From the NCBI RefSeq assembly GCF_003441615.1, contig NZ_CP031842.1, positions 1,134,501-1,198,500 on the forward strand: a DNA stretch of 64,000 nucleotides, read 5' to 3'. Both the position numbers and the translations under genes were made by a program. Under the pieces are notes generated by a model. It ran no database searches and had not been told where the DNA came from. It was given only the letters and a program-made list of their open reading frames with translations. How positions within the stretch are numbered: position 1 is the first letter of the stretch; every line of letters begins with the position of its first letter. This DNA is from Dechloromonas sp. HYN0024. Its GTDB lineage: Bacteria; Pseudomonadota; Gammaproteobacteria; Burkholderiales; Rhodocyclaceae. Shown piece by piece: positions 10,548-20,311 of this stretch.

Positions 10548-13500
10548 GGTGGCCCTCATTGAAGGAGACGGTGGTCTTGACGCCGAAGCGGCGGAAGAGA
10601 ATGGGTAGCAGGACCAGCGTCAGGGCTGTCGAGGTGACCAGGCCGCCGATGACGACGATGGCCAGGGGGCGCTGCACTTCCGACCCCGGGCCGGTGGCGA
10701 AGAGCATTGGCACGAGGCCGAAGGCAGCGATGCTGGCGGTCATCAACACCGGCCGCAAGCGGCGTTTTGCTCCCTCAACGACAACCTCGCCGACGGCGAT
10801 GCCGCGGGCCAACAACTGGTTGAAGTAGGTGACCATGACGACCCCGTTGAGGACGGCAATGCCGAGCAGGGCGATAAAGCCGACCGAGGCTGGGACCGAC
10901 AGGTATTCACCCGAGATGAGCAGACCGAAGACGCCGCCGATCATGGCGAACGGGACGTTGGAGAGGACCAGCAGGGCCTGGCGTACCGAGCCGAAGGTCG
11001 AGAAGAGCAGGAAGAAAATGAGCGCCAGCGCCACCGGCACGACAACCATGAGACGGGCGGCGGCCCGTTGCTGGTTCTCGAACTGACCACCCCAGGCCAG
11101 GCGATACCCGCCAGGCAGCTTGACGTCACGGGCAACCGCCGCCCTGGCATCGTCGACAAAACCGACCAGGTCACGGTCACGGACGTTCGACTGGACGACG
11201 ACATAGCGCTGGGCATTTTCCCGGTCGACCTTGACCGGGCCGTCGACCCGGGCGATTTTGGCGACATTGGCCAGCGGCACGCTGCCGCCGCCCGGCACGC
11301 TAAGGCGCAGGGCCTCGAAGTCGGCTGGTGAATTGAGCAGGCTGGCCGGGCCACGCAGTACGACCGGGACACGCCGTCCCTGTTCGATGACGACGCCAAC
11401 GTTGCGGCCTTCAAGCAGGGCCTTCAGGTCATTCTGGATATCATCGACATTGAGCCCGAGACGGCCGGCGGCCAGGCGGTCGATGGCTATCTTGAGATAC
11501 TGCACGCCATCGTTCTTGAGCGTAAAGGTGTCTTCGGCGCCCGGTACTTTCTTGACCGCCGTGACAATTTCGTTGGACAGGCGGTTGAGCGTGGCGAGGT
11601 CGGGCCCGAAAACCTTGATGGCCAGATCGCCGCGCACCCCGGTCAGCATTTCCGAAACCCGCATGTCGATCGGCTGGGTGAAGGAAAAACCGACACCGGG
11701 GAAGTCGGCCATGACTGCCCGTAACTGGTCGGCCAGCCACGCCGGGTCAGGTTTGCGCCAGGTTTCGCGGGGCTGGAGGACCATGAAGGTGTCGGTCTGA
11801 TTGAGTCCCATCGGGTCGAGGCCAAGCTCGTCCGAGCCGGCACGGGCGACAATCGCCTTGATTTCCGGCACCTGCGCCAGGACTGCCTGCTGAACGCGGC
11901 TGTCGATGGCGATGGTCTGATCGATGCCGATCGATGGCAGCTTTTCGAGCTGCATGATGAGGTCGCCTTCGTCCATCGTTGGCATGAAACTCTTGCCTAG
12001 CACCAGAAAGGCTCCGGCAGCGGCAACCAGGGCAATCGTCGCGGCGAGCATGAAGGTCCGGCTGTTGGCGAGGGCGACCGTCAATGTACGGTCATAAATG
12101 GCCGCCAGCTTCTTGACCAGCCAGGGTTCGTGATGGAGGCCGCGCTTGATGAGGTAGGAGGCGAGCACCGGAACCACGGTCAATGACAGCAGCAGCGACG
12201 AGGCCAGCGCGAAGACGATGGTCAGGGCGACCGGGCCGAACATCTTGCCCTCCAGACCCTGCAGTGTGAGCAGCGGCAGGAAGACGATGATGATGATGAC
12301 GATACCGGAGGTGACCGGCGAGGCGACTTCGCGGGCCGCCCGGTAGATGAGGTGCAGGGTCGGCAGGTTTTCCTGGGCCTCGGCAAGCTGGCTCTCGACG
12401 TTCTCGACGACCACCACAGCGGCATCAACCAGCATGCCGATGGCGATGGCGAGACCACCCAGACTCATCAGGTTGGCTGAAAGGCCGTACATCTGCATCA
12501 GAATGAAGGTGGCGAGGGCAGAAAGGGGCAGCATCAGGGCGACGACCAGTGCGGCGCGCAGGTTGCCGAGGAAGGCGAGGAGCAGTAGCACGACGAGAAC
12601 GATGGCTTCGAGCAGCGCCTTGGAGACGGTGCCGACGGCGCGCCCGACCAGATTGCTGCGATCGTAGAAGGGTTCAATGCTGACGCCGGGGGGCAGGGTC
12701 GGTGCCAGTTCGGCCAGGCGTTCTTTGACCCCGGCCACCACCTGCTGCGCGTTGGCCCCGCGCAGGCCGAGAACTAGGCCTTCGACAGCTTCGCCCTGGC
12801 CATTCTTGGTGACAGCGCCGTAGCGGGTCAGGGCGCCCAGACGGACATCGGCGACATCGGCAACACGCACGACGTTACCGTCCCTGGCCTGCAAAACGAT
12901 GGCTTTGACATCGTCGACCGTGGCAATTGCCCCTTCCGCCCGGACCAGCAGCGATTCTTCGCCATCATTCAGGCGGCCCGCGCCATCGTTACGGTTATTG
13001 GTTTCGAGGACTGCCTGCAGTTCCTTGAGGGCCAGCCCGCGAGCCGCCAGCCGCTGCGGGTTCGGCACGACTTCAAAGGTGCGGACTTCACCGCCCAGAC
13101 TGTTGACGTCGGCGACGCCCGGCACCGTGCGCAGTTGCGGGCGGATCACCCAGTCGAGCAGGGCGCGTTTGTCGGCCAGCGACAGATCGCCCTCAATGGT
13201 GAACATGAACATTTCGCCGAGCGGCGTCGTGATCGGGGCCATGCCGCCAGTGGCGCCGGGCGGCAGATTGCCCATCGCGGCGGCCAGCCGTTCGCCGACT
13301 TGCTGGCGTGCCCAGTAGATGTCGGTGCCATCCTCGAAATCGAGGGTGATATCGGTCAGGGCGTATTTTGAGGTTGAACGCAGCAACCGCTGGTGCGGGA
13401 TACCGAGCAGTTCCTGCTCGACTGGCACGGCGAGGCGGGTTTCGACCTCCTCCGGCGTCATGCCGGGGGCTTTCAGGATGATCTTGACCTGGGTCGTAGA

Positions 13501-13626
13501 AACATCGGGGAAGGCGTCAATGGGCAGGCCAAGGAAGGCCTGCACGCCGGCTCCCACCAGCATGACCGTGAGGACCAGGACAAGCAGGCGCTGGGTCAGC
13601 GAAAAACGGATCAGGGCGTCGAGCAT
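10540..13626 (-). CDS. Heavy-metal efflux RND permease (CzcA/CusA family)
   Basis: A 1028-residue inner-membrane proton-driven pump with the standard RND layout: TM1, a large periplasmic domain, six TMs, a second periplasmic domain and five TMs. The proton-relay region reads AIAIGMLVDAAVVVVENVES near residue 390. This AIG-x3-DAA-x3-VEN form is closer to CusA-like than to the DFG-x3-DGA form of classical CzcA, so Cu/Ag or another metal cannot be excluded. Its start overlaps the czcB stop by one base (TAATG), showing translational coupling. Confidence 0.95.
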   Translation of the reverse strand: MLDALIRFSLTQRLLVLVLTVMLVGAGVQAFLGLPIDAFPDVSTTQVKIILKAPGMTPEEVETRLAVPVEQELLGIPHQRLLRSTSKYALTDITLDFEDGTDIYWARQQVGERLAAAMGNLPPGATGGMAPITTPLGEMFMFTIEGDLSLADKRALLDWVIRPQLRTVPGVADVNSLGGEVRTFEVVPNPQRLAARGLALKELQAVLETNNRNDGAGRLNDGEESLLVRAEGAIATVDDVKAIVLQARDGNVVRVADVADVRLGALTRYGAVTKNGQGEAVEGLVLGLRGANAQQVVAGVKERLAELAPTLPPGVSIEPFYDRSNLVGRAVGTVSKALLEAIVLVVLLLLAFLGNLRAALVVALMLPLSALATFILMQMYGLSANLMSLGGLAIAIGMLVDAAVVVVENVESQLAEAQENLPTLHLIYRAAREVASPVTSGIVIIIIVFLPLLTLQGLEGKMFGPVALTIVFALASSLLLSLTVVPVLASYLIKRGLHHEPWLVKKLAAIYDRTLTVALANSRTFMLAATIALVAAAGAFLVLGKSFMPTMDEGDLIMQLEKLPSIGIDQTIAIDSRVQQAVLAQVPEIKAIVARAGSDELGLDPMGLNQTDTFMVLQPRETWRKPDPAWLADQLRAVMADFPGVGFSFTQPIDMRVSEMLTGVRGDLAIKVFGPDLATLNRLSNEIVTAVKKVPGAEDTFTLKNDGVQYLKIAIDRLAAGRLGLNVDDIQNDLKALLEGRNVGVVIEQGRRVPVVLRGPASLLNSPADFEALRLSVPGGGSVPLANVAKIARVDGPVKVDRENAQRYVVVQSNVRDRDLVGFVDDARAAVARDVKLPGGYRLAWGGQFENQQRAAARLMVVVPVALALIFFLLFSTFGSVRQALLVLSNVPFAMIGGVFGLLISGEYLSVPASVGFIALLGIAVLNGVVMVTYFNQLLARGIAVGEVVVEGAKRRLRPVLMTASIAAFGLVPMLFATGPGSEVQRPLAIVVIGGLVTSTALTLVLLPILFRRFGVKTTVSFNEGHHG

Positions 13627-14708
13627 TATTCTTTACCGACGCCGGTCAATATGGCTTTCAGTCCGGAAACGCCTTTGATGGCTACTTTCTCGCCGGCCTT
13701 GATACCCTCGACCGTGACGTTGTCGCCGCCCTGGCTGATGACGCGAACCGGGCGGGCTTCGAAGACCACCGCCTTGTCGTCGCTGGCTGTCTGGATAAAG
13801 GCCAGCGTTTTGCCTTCGTTGCGGGCCAGTGCCGAGGCGGGCACGCGTTGCGGCAGACCGGCCGGCGCAGCGATTTCGACTTCGATGACCTGGCCCGGAC
13901 GCAGGGTTTCGGCCCCCTTGGTAACTTCGGCCCGGAGCAGGATGGTCTGGCTGGCTGCGTCGACGGCGCGGCCAATGGCAATCAGCTTGCCGGTGACATC
14001 GCTGTTGGCAAGTTTCACCGTGCTTCCCGTACGTAGCGTTGCGGCTACATCGACCGGGGCCTGGATTTCCAGCCAGAGCGGCGAGAGTTTGGCGATGCGA
14101 TAGATCAGCGTCGACGTTTCGACGCGCTGACCGAGCTGGACACCTTGTTCGAGAATGACGCCATCAATCGGTGAGGTCAGGGCCAGTTTGCCACCCAGCT
14201 TGCCCGGTGCAGCACCGGCCAGGGCCAGGCCCTGGCTGCGTTCGCTGGCCTGGGTGCCGGCTTGGGCGGCGGCGGCGCGGGTTGCCTGCAGACGACTTTC
14301 GGCGATCAGGCCTTCGGCAAAGAGTTGTTCATCGCGTTTCAGATTTTGTTGGAGCAGGCCTGCCTGACTGCTCGCCTGCAGCGCATCGCGCTGTAGTTCG
14401 AGTGCTTGCGGGCTGGCCAGATGAGCGACCACCTGGTCACGTTTGACCGTGGTTCCGGGTGCCACGGAGAGCATCTCGACCATGCCACCGACTGGTGCCG
14501 CGACGACGCGCATCTGCTCATTGGGAACCCGCACCTGGGCCGGGAAACTGCCATTGCGGCCAGCCAGCATCTCGCCGGCTATCGCTGTCTCAATGTTCAA
14601 TGCCTTGATTTGGGCCGTCTGCAGCGTCAGGCGGGATTCTTCAGCTTGAAGCAGTGTTGCCGCAGCAGACAGAAGGAGCGGGACAATCATGAAAGTTCGG
14701 CGGCGCAT
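13626..14708 (-). CDS. Efflux RND periplasmic adaptor (CzcB-like membrane fusion protein)
   Basis: A 360-residue adaptor linking the pump to the outer-membrane channel. A signal peptide (about 1-22) is followed by a barrel/lipoyl half (VRVVAAPVGGMVEMLSVAPG). A helical hairpin comes next (about residues 105-165), then the second lipoyl half LTSPIDGVILEQGVQLGQ. It lacks a His-rich metal-binding N-terminus. It is the first gene of the operon; a 14-bp perfect inverted repeat lies 36 bp upstream of its ATG. Confidence 0.92.
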   Translation of the reverse strand: MRRRTFMIVPLLLSAAATLLQAEESRLTLQTAQIKALNIETAIAGEMLAGRNGSFPAQVRVPNEQMRVVAAPVGGMVEMLSVAPGTTVKRDQVVAHLASPQALELQRDALQASSQAGLLQQNLKRDEQLFAEGLIAESRLQATRAAAAQAGTQASERSQGLALAGAAPGKLGGKLALTSPIDGVILEQGVQLGQRVETSTLIYRIAKLSPLWLEIQAPVDVAATLRTGSTVKLANSDVTGKLIAIGRAVDAASQTILLRAEVTKGAETLRPGQVIEVEIAAPAGLPQRVPASALARNEGKTLAFIQTASDDKAVVFEARPVRVISQGGDNVTVEGIKAGEKVAIKGVSGLKAILTGVGKE

Positions 14709-14743
14709 GGAATCATTCCGTAACAGGTTGTCATCAGTCTAGT

Positions 14744-14776
14744 TGCTGTAGCTTAAGCCTGACTTAAGCTACAGCA
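14744..14776. promoter_or_regulatory. Inverted repeat upstream of metal-efflux operon (candidate operator)
   Basis: Perfect 14-bp arms, TGCTGTAGCTTAAG at 14744-14757 and the complement at 14763-14776, are separated by CCTGA. The repeat lies 36 bp upstream of the adaptor ATG, where an operator or promoter would be expected. No U-tract follows on either strand, so a terminator is less likely. Confidence 0.5.
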
Positions 14777-14983
14777 GTGTTGCATGTTATTCGGCTCATA
14801 AATGGTATGTTTGCCCACTTAGCGGCGTGGGCAATCCTCGGGCTGTCATGGGCCAGAACGTTGGTTTCCCATGCCGTCCGGCTAGATGCGTCAGGGATAT
14901 CAGGTGGCTCACGGTATCCAGCGCCACACTAGCCAGTTGTCGGTGAATGCATTGATAACTTGCCTCTGCGCTGGTCGCGACAA

Positions 14984-15315
14984 TCAGCGATGTCTGCTCC
15001 GGCTACGCAGGTCCTGGTCGATGGCGAGCAGGGCATCCAGTTTTTTTGCAGATCATCGCTCTGCTTTTGGGACTCCTTCAGCGAGAGTTCCAGTCGGCGC
15101 TTTTCGAGCACGCACTGGCGCTGCTCCCTGACAAGCTGGCGCTCAAGATCGTTGATTTTCTGAAGGTCGCCGGTGGCGTGGGGCATATTCGGGACAGCGT
15201 CGACCACCGTCGCGAAATTGTCGGGGGAGCCTGGACGTTCATTGGTCGCGGCGCAGCCCGCAAGGATGGTGCCGATGGCAGCGATCAGCGTAAGGCGACA
15301 ACGGGCTTTCAACAT
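14984..15315 (-). pseudogene. Coiled-coil lipoprotein, frameshifted at a poly-A run
   Basis: The N-terminus MLKARCRLTLIAAIGTILAGC is a lipoprotein signal with lipobox LAGC. A long charged coiled coil follows (INDLERQLVREQRQCVLEKR). At 15041-15047 a run of seven A (minus strand) ends the sensible frame. As read, translation continues out of frame to 14929 (128 residues, Cys-rich tail). Adding one A restores KKLDALLAIDQDLRSRSRHR and a stop at 14984, giving about 110 residues that continue the heptads. It is either a true slip, phase variation or a sequencing error. No function is known; the family appears to be small betaproteobacterial lipoproteins. Confidence 0.65.
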
Positions 15316-15480
15316 GGGGTGCTAATTCTCGTTGTGAGGGCAGGCTTTTGCTGCTGAAGGGCAAGATGATACGAAATTGAAAGCGCGATGTCGTTAGTGC
15401 ATCCAGGCTTGCGGTTATTTTGCCATTCGGGAGAGGCGGACACGGGCTACGCCAGGTGACATGGCCGCCAGGACCACTCG

Positions 15481-15927
15481 CTAGTCGGGAATCTTCGGCT
15501 CGACGAGATTCGCCAATTGCGCCAGTGACTCCTGCCAGCCGAGATAACACATCTCAGTGGGGATGGCCGCCGGTATACCTTCCTGTACCACGCTCAGGTC
15601 CGTGCCGCACAGCACGGCTTTCAGGGTTACGGTGGTGCGCATGGTTCCCGGCAGGTTGGGGTCGTCGAAGGTATCCGTGTAAGTGATCTTTTCGCCGGGA
15701 ACCAGCTCAAGATAGTGGCCGCCAAAGGCATGGCCGTGGCCGGTGGTGAAGTTGGTGAATGACATCCTGAAGCCACCGCCAACCCGCGCATCGATGTTCT
15801 CTACCCGGCAGGTAAAGCCATACGGTGGTAGCCACTTGGCTAGTGCATCACCATCGAGAAACGCCTTGTAAACCTGTGCAGGCTCGGTCTTGAGTACGCG
15901 GTGCAGGCGGACGGTGCCGGTGGTCAT
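15481..15927 (-). CDS. SRPBCC (AHSA1-like) domain protein
   Basis: A 148-residue single-domain START/Bet v1-like protein of the activator-of-Hsp90-ATPase-homologue group. It begins VRLHRVLKTEPAQVYKAFLD and ends GWQESLAQLANLVEPKIPD, the usual first strand and last helix. Such proteins bind small hydrophobic ligands; the ligand is unknown. The ATG at 15927 has an AGGAGA ribosome site upstream, and the longer open frame is not needed. It is followed on the same strand by nothing co-directional for about 160 bp. Confidence 0.85.
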   Translation of the reverse strand: MTTGTVRLHRVLKTEPAQVYKAFLDGDALAKWLPPYGFTCRVENIDARVGGGFRMSFTNFTTGHGHAFGGHYLELVPGEKITYTDTFDDPNLPGTMRTTVTLKAVLCGTDLSVVQEGIPAAIPTEMCYLGWQESLAQLANLVEPKIPD

Positions 15928-16016
15928 GATGGTTTCTCCTTTTGGCTCACGAAGCGGGGTGGACCGTATTTGACCATAATGGTTGCTGCGCCAGGTGGCC
16001 CCCTCTGACATCGCGC

Positions 16017-16232
16017 TTACGCCGGTGGCACGGTGCCGGACTTGAACAGGCTACCCTTTGTATCAGGGCCATCAAACCATTTGCAGGAGATATCGCCGAC
16101 GCAATAGCCTTGTTGCTTTGCCAGAACCTCCAGCGTCTTCGGTGTTTCAGGCTCGCCAAGCACAGCGACTACCGTCATTTTCGGGCCTCCCGATTTAAAC
16201 TGAACGACGTCGCCGACGTGAAATTTATTCAT
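16017..16232 (-). CDS. YodC/DUF2158-family protein
   Basis: A 71-residue protein with the DUF2158 signature: FHVGDVVQFKSGGPKMTVV at the start and CKWFDGPDTKGSLF near the end. It is a small SH3-like beta barrel; its biochemical role is not established. The gene reads in the same direction as the SRPBCC gene, 90 bp upstream of it, and could share its transcript. Confidence 0.85.
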   Translation of the reverse strand: MNKFHVGDVVQFKSGGPKMTVVAVLGEPETPKTLEVLAKQQGYCVGDISCKWFDGPDTKGSLFKSGTVPPA

Positions 16233-16628
16233 TTTTATCCTTTATGGAAAGTATTTGTGTACGAACAATGCAATTGTCATGACGAGCAATAGGCTACCCA
16301 GCGAGTCAATGTATGTCAAACGCATGATGTTGAGGTTGCGCCTTTGCCGCATTTCGGGGGGGAGCTGTGGCGATGCCCGGCGCTATTCGCCGCTGCGCTT
16401 TACATGAATCGTGTGCAGTAATAGGCTTTGGAAAGAGCAGGCGTTTTGAGCGCCTGATGAAAGTGATCCGTTAGAGCCTGTCACCATTGCACCAACGCTG
16501 CTGGTTGGTCGCTGTCTGCGTATTAAGGTGTTGGCCGGGTTGCCGCTGTTGGCGAACCTTTGCCGTGGGGCGCAGGATTTCTTGGGCCCGCCATTTCGGG
16601 TCTATCGGCAGGGCGAAGGTGTTGATCA
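16233..16628. other. Intergenic stretch without a recognisable gene
   Basis: About 400 bp upstream of rarA. A 53-codon open frame on the plus strand runs to the stop at about 16654, but it has no clear start or family. No terminator or tRNA is visible. Confidence 0.5.
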
Positions 16629-17960
16629 ATGTCTGGAGCAGTAATTGTGAGTGATTTGTTTGCCCAACCGGGCCTTGATCGTGCCGCCCCGCTCGCCGAG
16701 CAACTGCGCCCGAAGACGCCGGATGAAGTGATCGGCCAGCAGCATCTGCTGGGTTCCGGCAAGCCGCTACGTCTGGCGTTCGAATCCGGCCAGCCGCATT
16801 CGATGATCCTCTGGGGGCCACCGGGTGTGGGCAAGACGACGCTGGCGCGCATGATGGCGACGCAGTTCCAGTGTGAGTTCATCGCGCTGTCGGCGGTCTT
16901 TTCCGGCATCAAGGAAGTACGCGAGGCGGTGGCGCAGGCCGAAATGTGGCGCGGGCAGGGACGGCGGACCATCCTCTTTGTCGACGAAATCCACCGCTTC
17001 AACAAGGCGCAGCAGGACGGCTTCCTGCCCTTTGTCGAATCCGGCTTGCTGACCTTCATTGGTGCGACCACGGAAAATCCCTCGTTTGAACTCAATTCCG
17101 CCTTGTTGTCGCGGGCCTCGGTTTATGTGCTGAAGTCCCTTGATGAGGCCGAGATGGGCCAGTTGTTCGACCGCGCCTGCATTCAGGCCCTGGCCGACCT
17201 GAGCGTCGAGTCGGCAGCCCGCGAACGCCTGATCGGGCTGGCCGATGGCGATGCACGGCGCTTGCTGAATCTGCTCGAACAGGTTCGTACAGCAGCACGC
17301 ACGGCCGGACTGGCCGTGGTTGACGGCGAATTCATCGAGAAGACCATGGCGCAAAGCCTGCGCCGTTTCGACAAGGGGGGCGATGCCTTCTACGACCAGA
17401 TTTCGGCGCTGCACAAATCAGTGCGCGGCTCAAACCCGGACGGTGCGCTCTACTGGCTGACCCGCATGCTCGATGGCGGTGCCGACCCGCGCTACCTGGC
17501 CCGACGCATCATCCGTATGGCCTGGGAAGACATTGGTCTGGCTGACCCGCGCGCCATGCAACTGGCCAACGATGCGGCCGAAACCTATGAGCGCCTCGGC
17601 TCGCCGGAGGGAGAACTGGCCCTTGGTCAGGCAGTGATTTACCTTGCCGTCGCCGCCAAGTCGAACGCTGGCTACAACGCCTACAATCAGGCCAAGGCAT
17701 TTGTGAAGCAGGACGGCTCGCGTCCTGTTCCGAACCATCTGCGCAATGCCCCGACCAAGCTCATGAAGGAACTCGGCCACGGTCACGCCTACCGCTATGC
17801 CCACGATGAGCCGGAAGCCTACGCCGCCGGCGAAACCTACCTGCCGGATGGCATGGCCGAACCCGGTTGGTACGCGCCGACACCCCGCGGACTGGAAGGC
17901 CAGATTGGCCAGAAACTCGCACACTTGCGGGAACTGGATCGCAAAGCTGGCAAGAATTAG
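16629..17960 (+). CDS. rarA: Replication-associated recombination protein A (MgsA/RarA)
   Basis: A 443-residue AAA+ ATPase that acts at stalled replication forks with SSB and RecA. Walker A is WGPPGVGKTTLARMMA near residue 60 and Walker B is ILFVDEIHRFNKAQQD. The clamp-loader-like sensor IGATTENPSFELNSALLSRA follows, and the C-terminal tetramerisation domain ends in YLPDGMAEPGWYAPTPRGLE. A GTG nine codons downstream of the chosen ATG is an alternative start. In relatives it sits between lolA and serS; here both sides are separated by inserted genes. Confidence 0.95.
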   Translation: MSGAVIVSDLFAQPGLDRAAPLAEQLRPKTPDEVIGQQHLLGSGKPLRLAFESGQPHSMILWGPPGVGKTTLARMMATQFQCEFIALSAVFSGIKEVREAVAQAEMWRGQGRRTILFVDEIHRFNKAQQDGFLPFVESGLLTFIGATTENPSFELNSALLSRASVYVLKSLDEAEMGQLFDRACIQALADLSVESAARERLIGLADGDARRLLNLLEQVRTAARTAGLAVVDGEFIEKTMAQSLRRFDKGGDAFYDQISALHKSVRGSNPDGALYWLTRMLDGGADPRYLARRIIRMAWEDIGLADPRAMQLANDAAETYERLGSPEGELALGQAVIYLAVAAKSNAGYNAYNQAKAFVKQDGSRPVPNHLRNAPTKLMKELGHGHAYRYAHDEPEAYAAGETYLPDGMAEPGWYAPTPRGLEGQIGQKLAHLRELDRKAGKN

Positions 17961-18481
17961 CTAACGACAGGCTGCTGACTCATTTGCGGAATATCACGTG
18001 AGTTGGCCACCTAAGCTCGCCGGTGTTGACCTGCAATATCGGAGGTTTGACCACCTTGGTACAGTGATAATGAGAGTGTCATCGGGTAGGCATTGGCAAT
18101 CTGCGGACGGTCGCTGATCCCCGGAAGCAGCCATCTGGATGACCGCTTGGGTTTTGAAACTTGCCGGAAAGCCTAGGTGAGCACTTCGGCGAAAAAGGTC
18201 ATAGGCACACCTTCATATGATCGGGCGTTCTTAGGCTGGTTATTAACATTGAGGCACCATATTTCGTGAATAGTCCTCCTGGCCATTCGAAAATATGATA
18301 ATCAACCCGGATAATATGGTAAAAATGGTACTTTCTCTAATACCAACAACGTGGTACTGTTAGCAACTGCTATAAGCAAGGTCGTGGTCGAAGGTGCAGC
18401 ATATGTTTGGGCAGAATATGCCAAATATATTTTTCTGTCTTCCGGTTTTCGTACTTAGCATGAGTGGATTCACGAAGAATT
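17961..18481. other. AT-rich intergenic region
   Basis: About 520 bp between rarA and the first sensor kinase. Base composition drops towards AT from about 18240 on, matching the foreign look of the following gene. I see no open frame with family features and no RNA gene. Confidence 0.5.
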
Positions 18482-20158
18482 ATGATTTCCGATCTCATTC
18501 CTTTCTATTTCCGTACTCTGCTAATACTCTTCGTGGCGGCGTTGCCGTTTGCGACAAACGCTTCGACGCAGATTGAATTCACTGCAGAAGAAAAAGTTTG
18601 GTTGGCAGAACAGCATAAGGTAAGGGTTCGGGTTGCTAATGTGCCTCCGTATATGATTGTTGAACCGGAGCTCACTGGCGTGTCGGTCGACTACATTAAG
18701 ACTATTGCCGACCGTGTTGGATTCGAAATTGAACTCGTCCCTGATGAATTTGGCTGGAAGAGTTCTTTGGACGATGTCACAGGGCCTCGTAAGCATTACG
18801 ATTTGCTGCTGACTATTCGTCGCACTCCGGATCGTGAGAGGCTTCTCGCTATCACAACAGATTACATCTCTGCTCCATGGGTTATGTACACCCGGGGAGA
18901 TAGCCCCTATTACAGCGGACTAGATGCGCTTAAGGGAAAAACGATAGTAGTCGAACAAGGGTTTTTAGTCGCTGAACTGCTTAGAGATACATTCCCGGCG
19001 ATTCACCTTGTTGAGGTCAAAAGCTCCTCTGATGCACTGTTCGCTTTGGCGACAGGTCAAGCGGATGCCTACGTTGGTAATCTGGCCATTTCCAACAACC
19101 TGATTAGGGCCAATCACCTGAATAATCTAAGTGTTACTGCACCAACTCCGTTTGGTTCTCAAAGTCAAGCAATGGCAGTACGCAAAGATTGGGCAGTTCT
19201 CGCTGGGCTTATCGACAAGGGATTTATGTCGATGACAGCACAAGAGCGAATGGCGATTGATCAAAAATGGGGTGTTATTGAATTCAAGAGACAGACTGAT
19301 TACACGCTGGTTTGGCAAATATTGGCTGCTGCGACATTCATATTTCTAGCGTTCTTGTATTGGAATCGCAAACTCGCGAGCGAGATTAAGTTAAGGCGGC
19401 GCACCGAACAAAAGCTGCTGGCTGCCAATGAGCGATCAGAAGCGGCAACCAATGCAAAAAATGCCTTTCTCGCCAACATATCACACGAAATGCATACACC
19501 GCTGCATCAAATCATTGGCATGGCACAGCTAATCGAGTTTGAGCACCTAACACCTAAGCAAATAGATCGCATGGGTAAGTTAAAGACTGCCACTTCAAAT
19601 CTTACAAAAATTATCGATTCCATCCTTGAGGTGACGAAATTTCAATCGGATAAAATTGATCTTCCGAAAGGTACTATTGCCTGGGGTCAGCTCATAAATG
19701 ATTCAATATCAACCGTCCGTGATAAAGCAGCGGAAAAAGATATTCGAATAATTGTCGAATCAGACAATCTTCCAGAAAACCTAATTGGGGATTCAAGCCA
19801 TCTGACGCAAGCTCTGCAAAATTACCTAGTCAATGCTATTCGTTTTAGTCAATGCAAGACGATCAAGGTTCGTTCAATATTAGTTGAGGAAGACTTGGAA
19901 TCTGCTCTTATCCGATTTGAAGTAAAGGATGATGGCGTTGGCATTTCTGCTGATCAACAAACGCATCTATTCGCAATGTTTGAACAATTAGACAATTCGT
20001 CTACTCGAAAACATGGTGGCATTGGGATTGGCTTATTTATCACAAAACGAATCGCACAAATCATGGGGGGCAACGCTGGTTGCGATAGCTCTGAAGGCCA
20101 AGGTAGCTCCTTCTGGTTTACCGTCAAGCTAAATAAGAATTCTCCACTTTTGCAGTAA
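18482..20158 (+). CDS. Sensor histidine kinase with periplasmic solute-binding (SBP_bac_3) domain
   Basis: A 558-residue membrane kinase. A signal/TM segment (1-24) leads to a type-3 solute-binding domain (about 35-270; VDYIKTIADRVGFEIELVPD). A second TM follows (VWQILAAATFIFLAFLYW), then a histidine phosphotransfer domain whose H-box reads SHEMHTPLHQIIG. An ATPase domain ends it (DGVGISADQ, GIGIGLFITKRIAQIMGG). The layout resembles the BvgS/EvgS periplasmic input without receiver or Hpt domains. ATG 18482 is preferred over the GTG at 18464. Codon use is clearly more AT-rich than in its neighbours, suggesting transfer. Confidence 0.88.
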   Translation: MISDLIPFYFRTLLILFVAALPFATNASTQIEFTAEEKVWLAEQHKVRVRVANVPPYMIVEPELTGVSVDYIKTIADRVGFEIELVPDEFGWKSSLDDVTGPRKHYDLLLTIRRTPDRERLLAITTDYISAPWVMYTRGDSPYYSGLDALKGKTIVVEQGFLVAELLRDTFPAIHLVEVKSSSDALFALATGQADAYVGNLAISNNLIRANHLNNLSVTAPTPFGSQSQAMAVRKDWAVLAGLIDKGFMSMTAQERMAIDQKWGVIEFKRQTDYTLVWQILAAATFIFLAFLYWNRKLASEIKLRRRTEQKLLAANERSEAATNAKNAFLANISHEMHTPLHQIIGMAQLIEFEHLTPKQIDRMGKLKTATSNLTKIIDSILEVTKFQSDKIDLPKGTIAWGQLINDSISTVRDKAAEKDIRIIVESDNLPENLIGDSSHLTQALQNYLVNAIRFSQCKTIKVRSILVEEDLESALIRFEVKDDGVGISADQQTHLFAMFEQLDNSSTRKHGGIGIGLFITKRIAQIMGGNAGCDSSEGQGSSFWFTVKLNKNSPLLQ

Positions 20159-20311
20159 CTCGATGACTTGAGGATTTGCTTCGCTGCCGCCTGAACGACT
20201 GCCGTTGATTACAGACCGGCCATTGGGTCATTCAGCGTTTTGTCCGCCAGAAATACAATGCAACTTGCAGATTGACAGCAATGAGTTCAGCATCGCTACA
20301 CCCATTGTTAG

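Noticed and set aside
16496..16654. Plus-strand open frame upstream of rarA
   Set aside because: It is short, has no clear start codon or ribosome site, and overlaps the rarA start.
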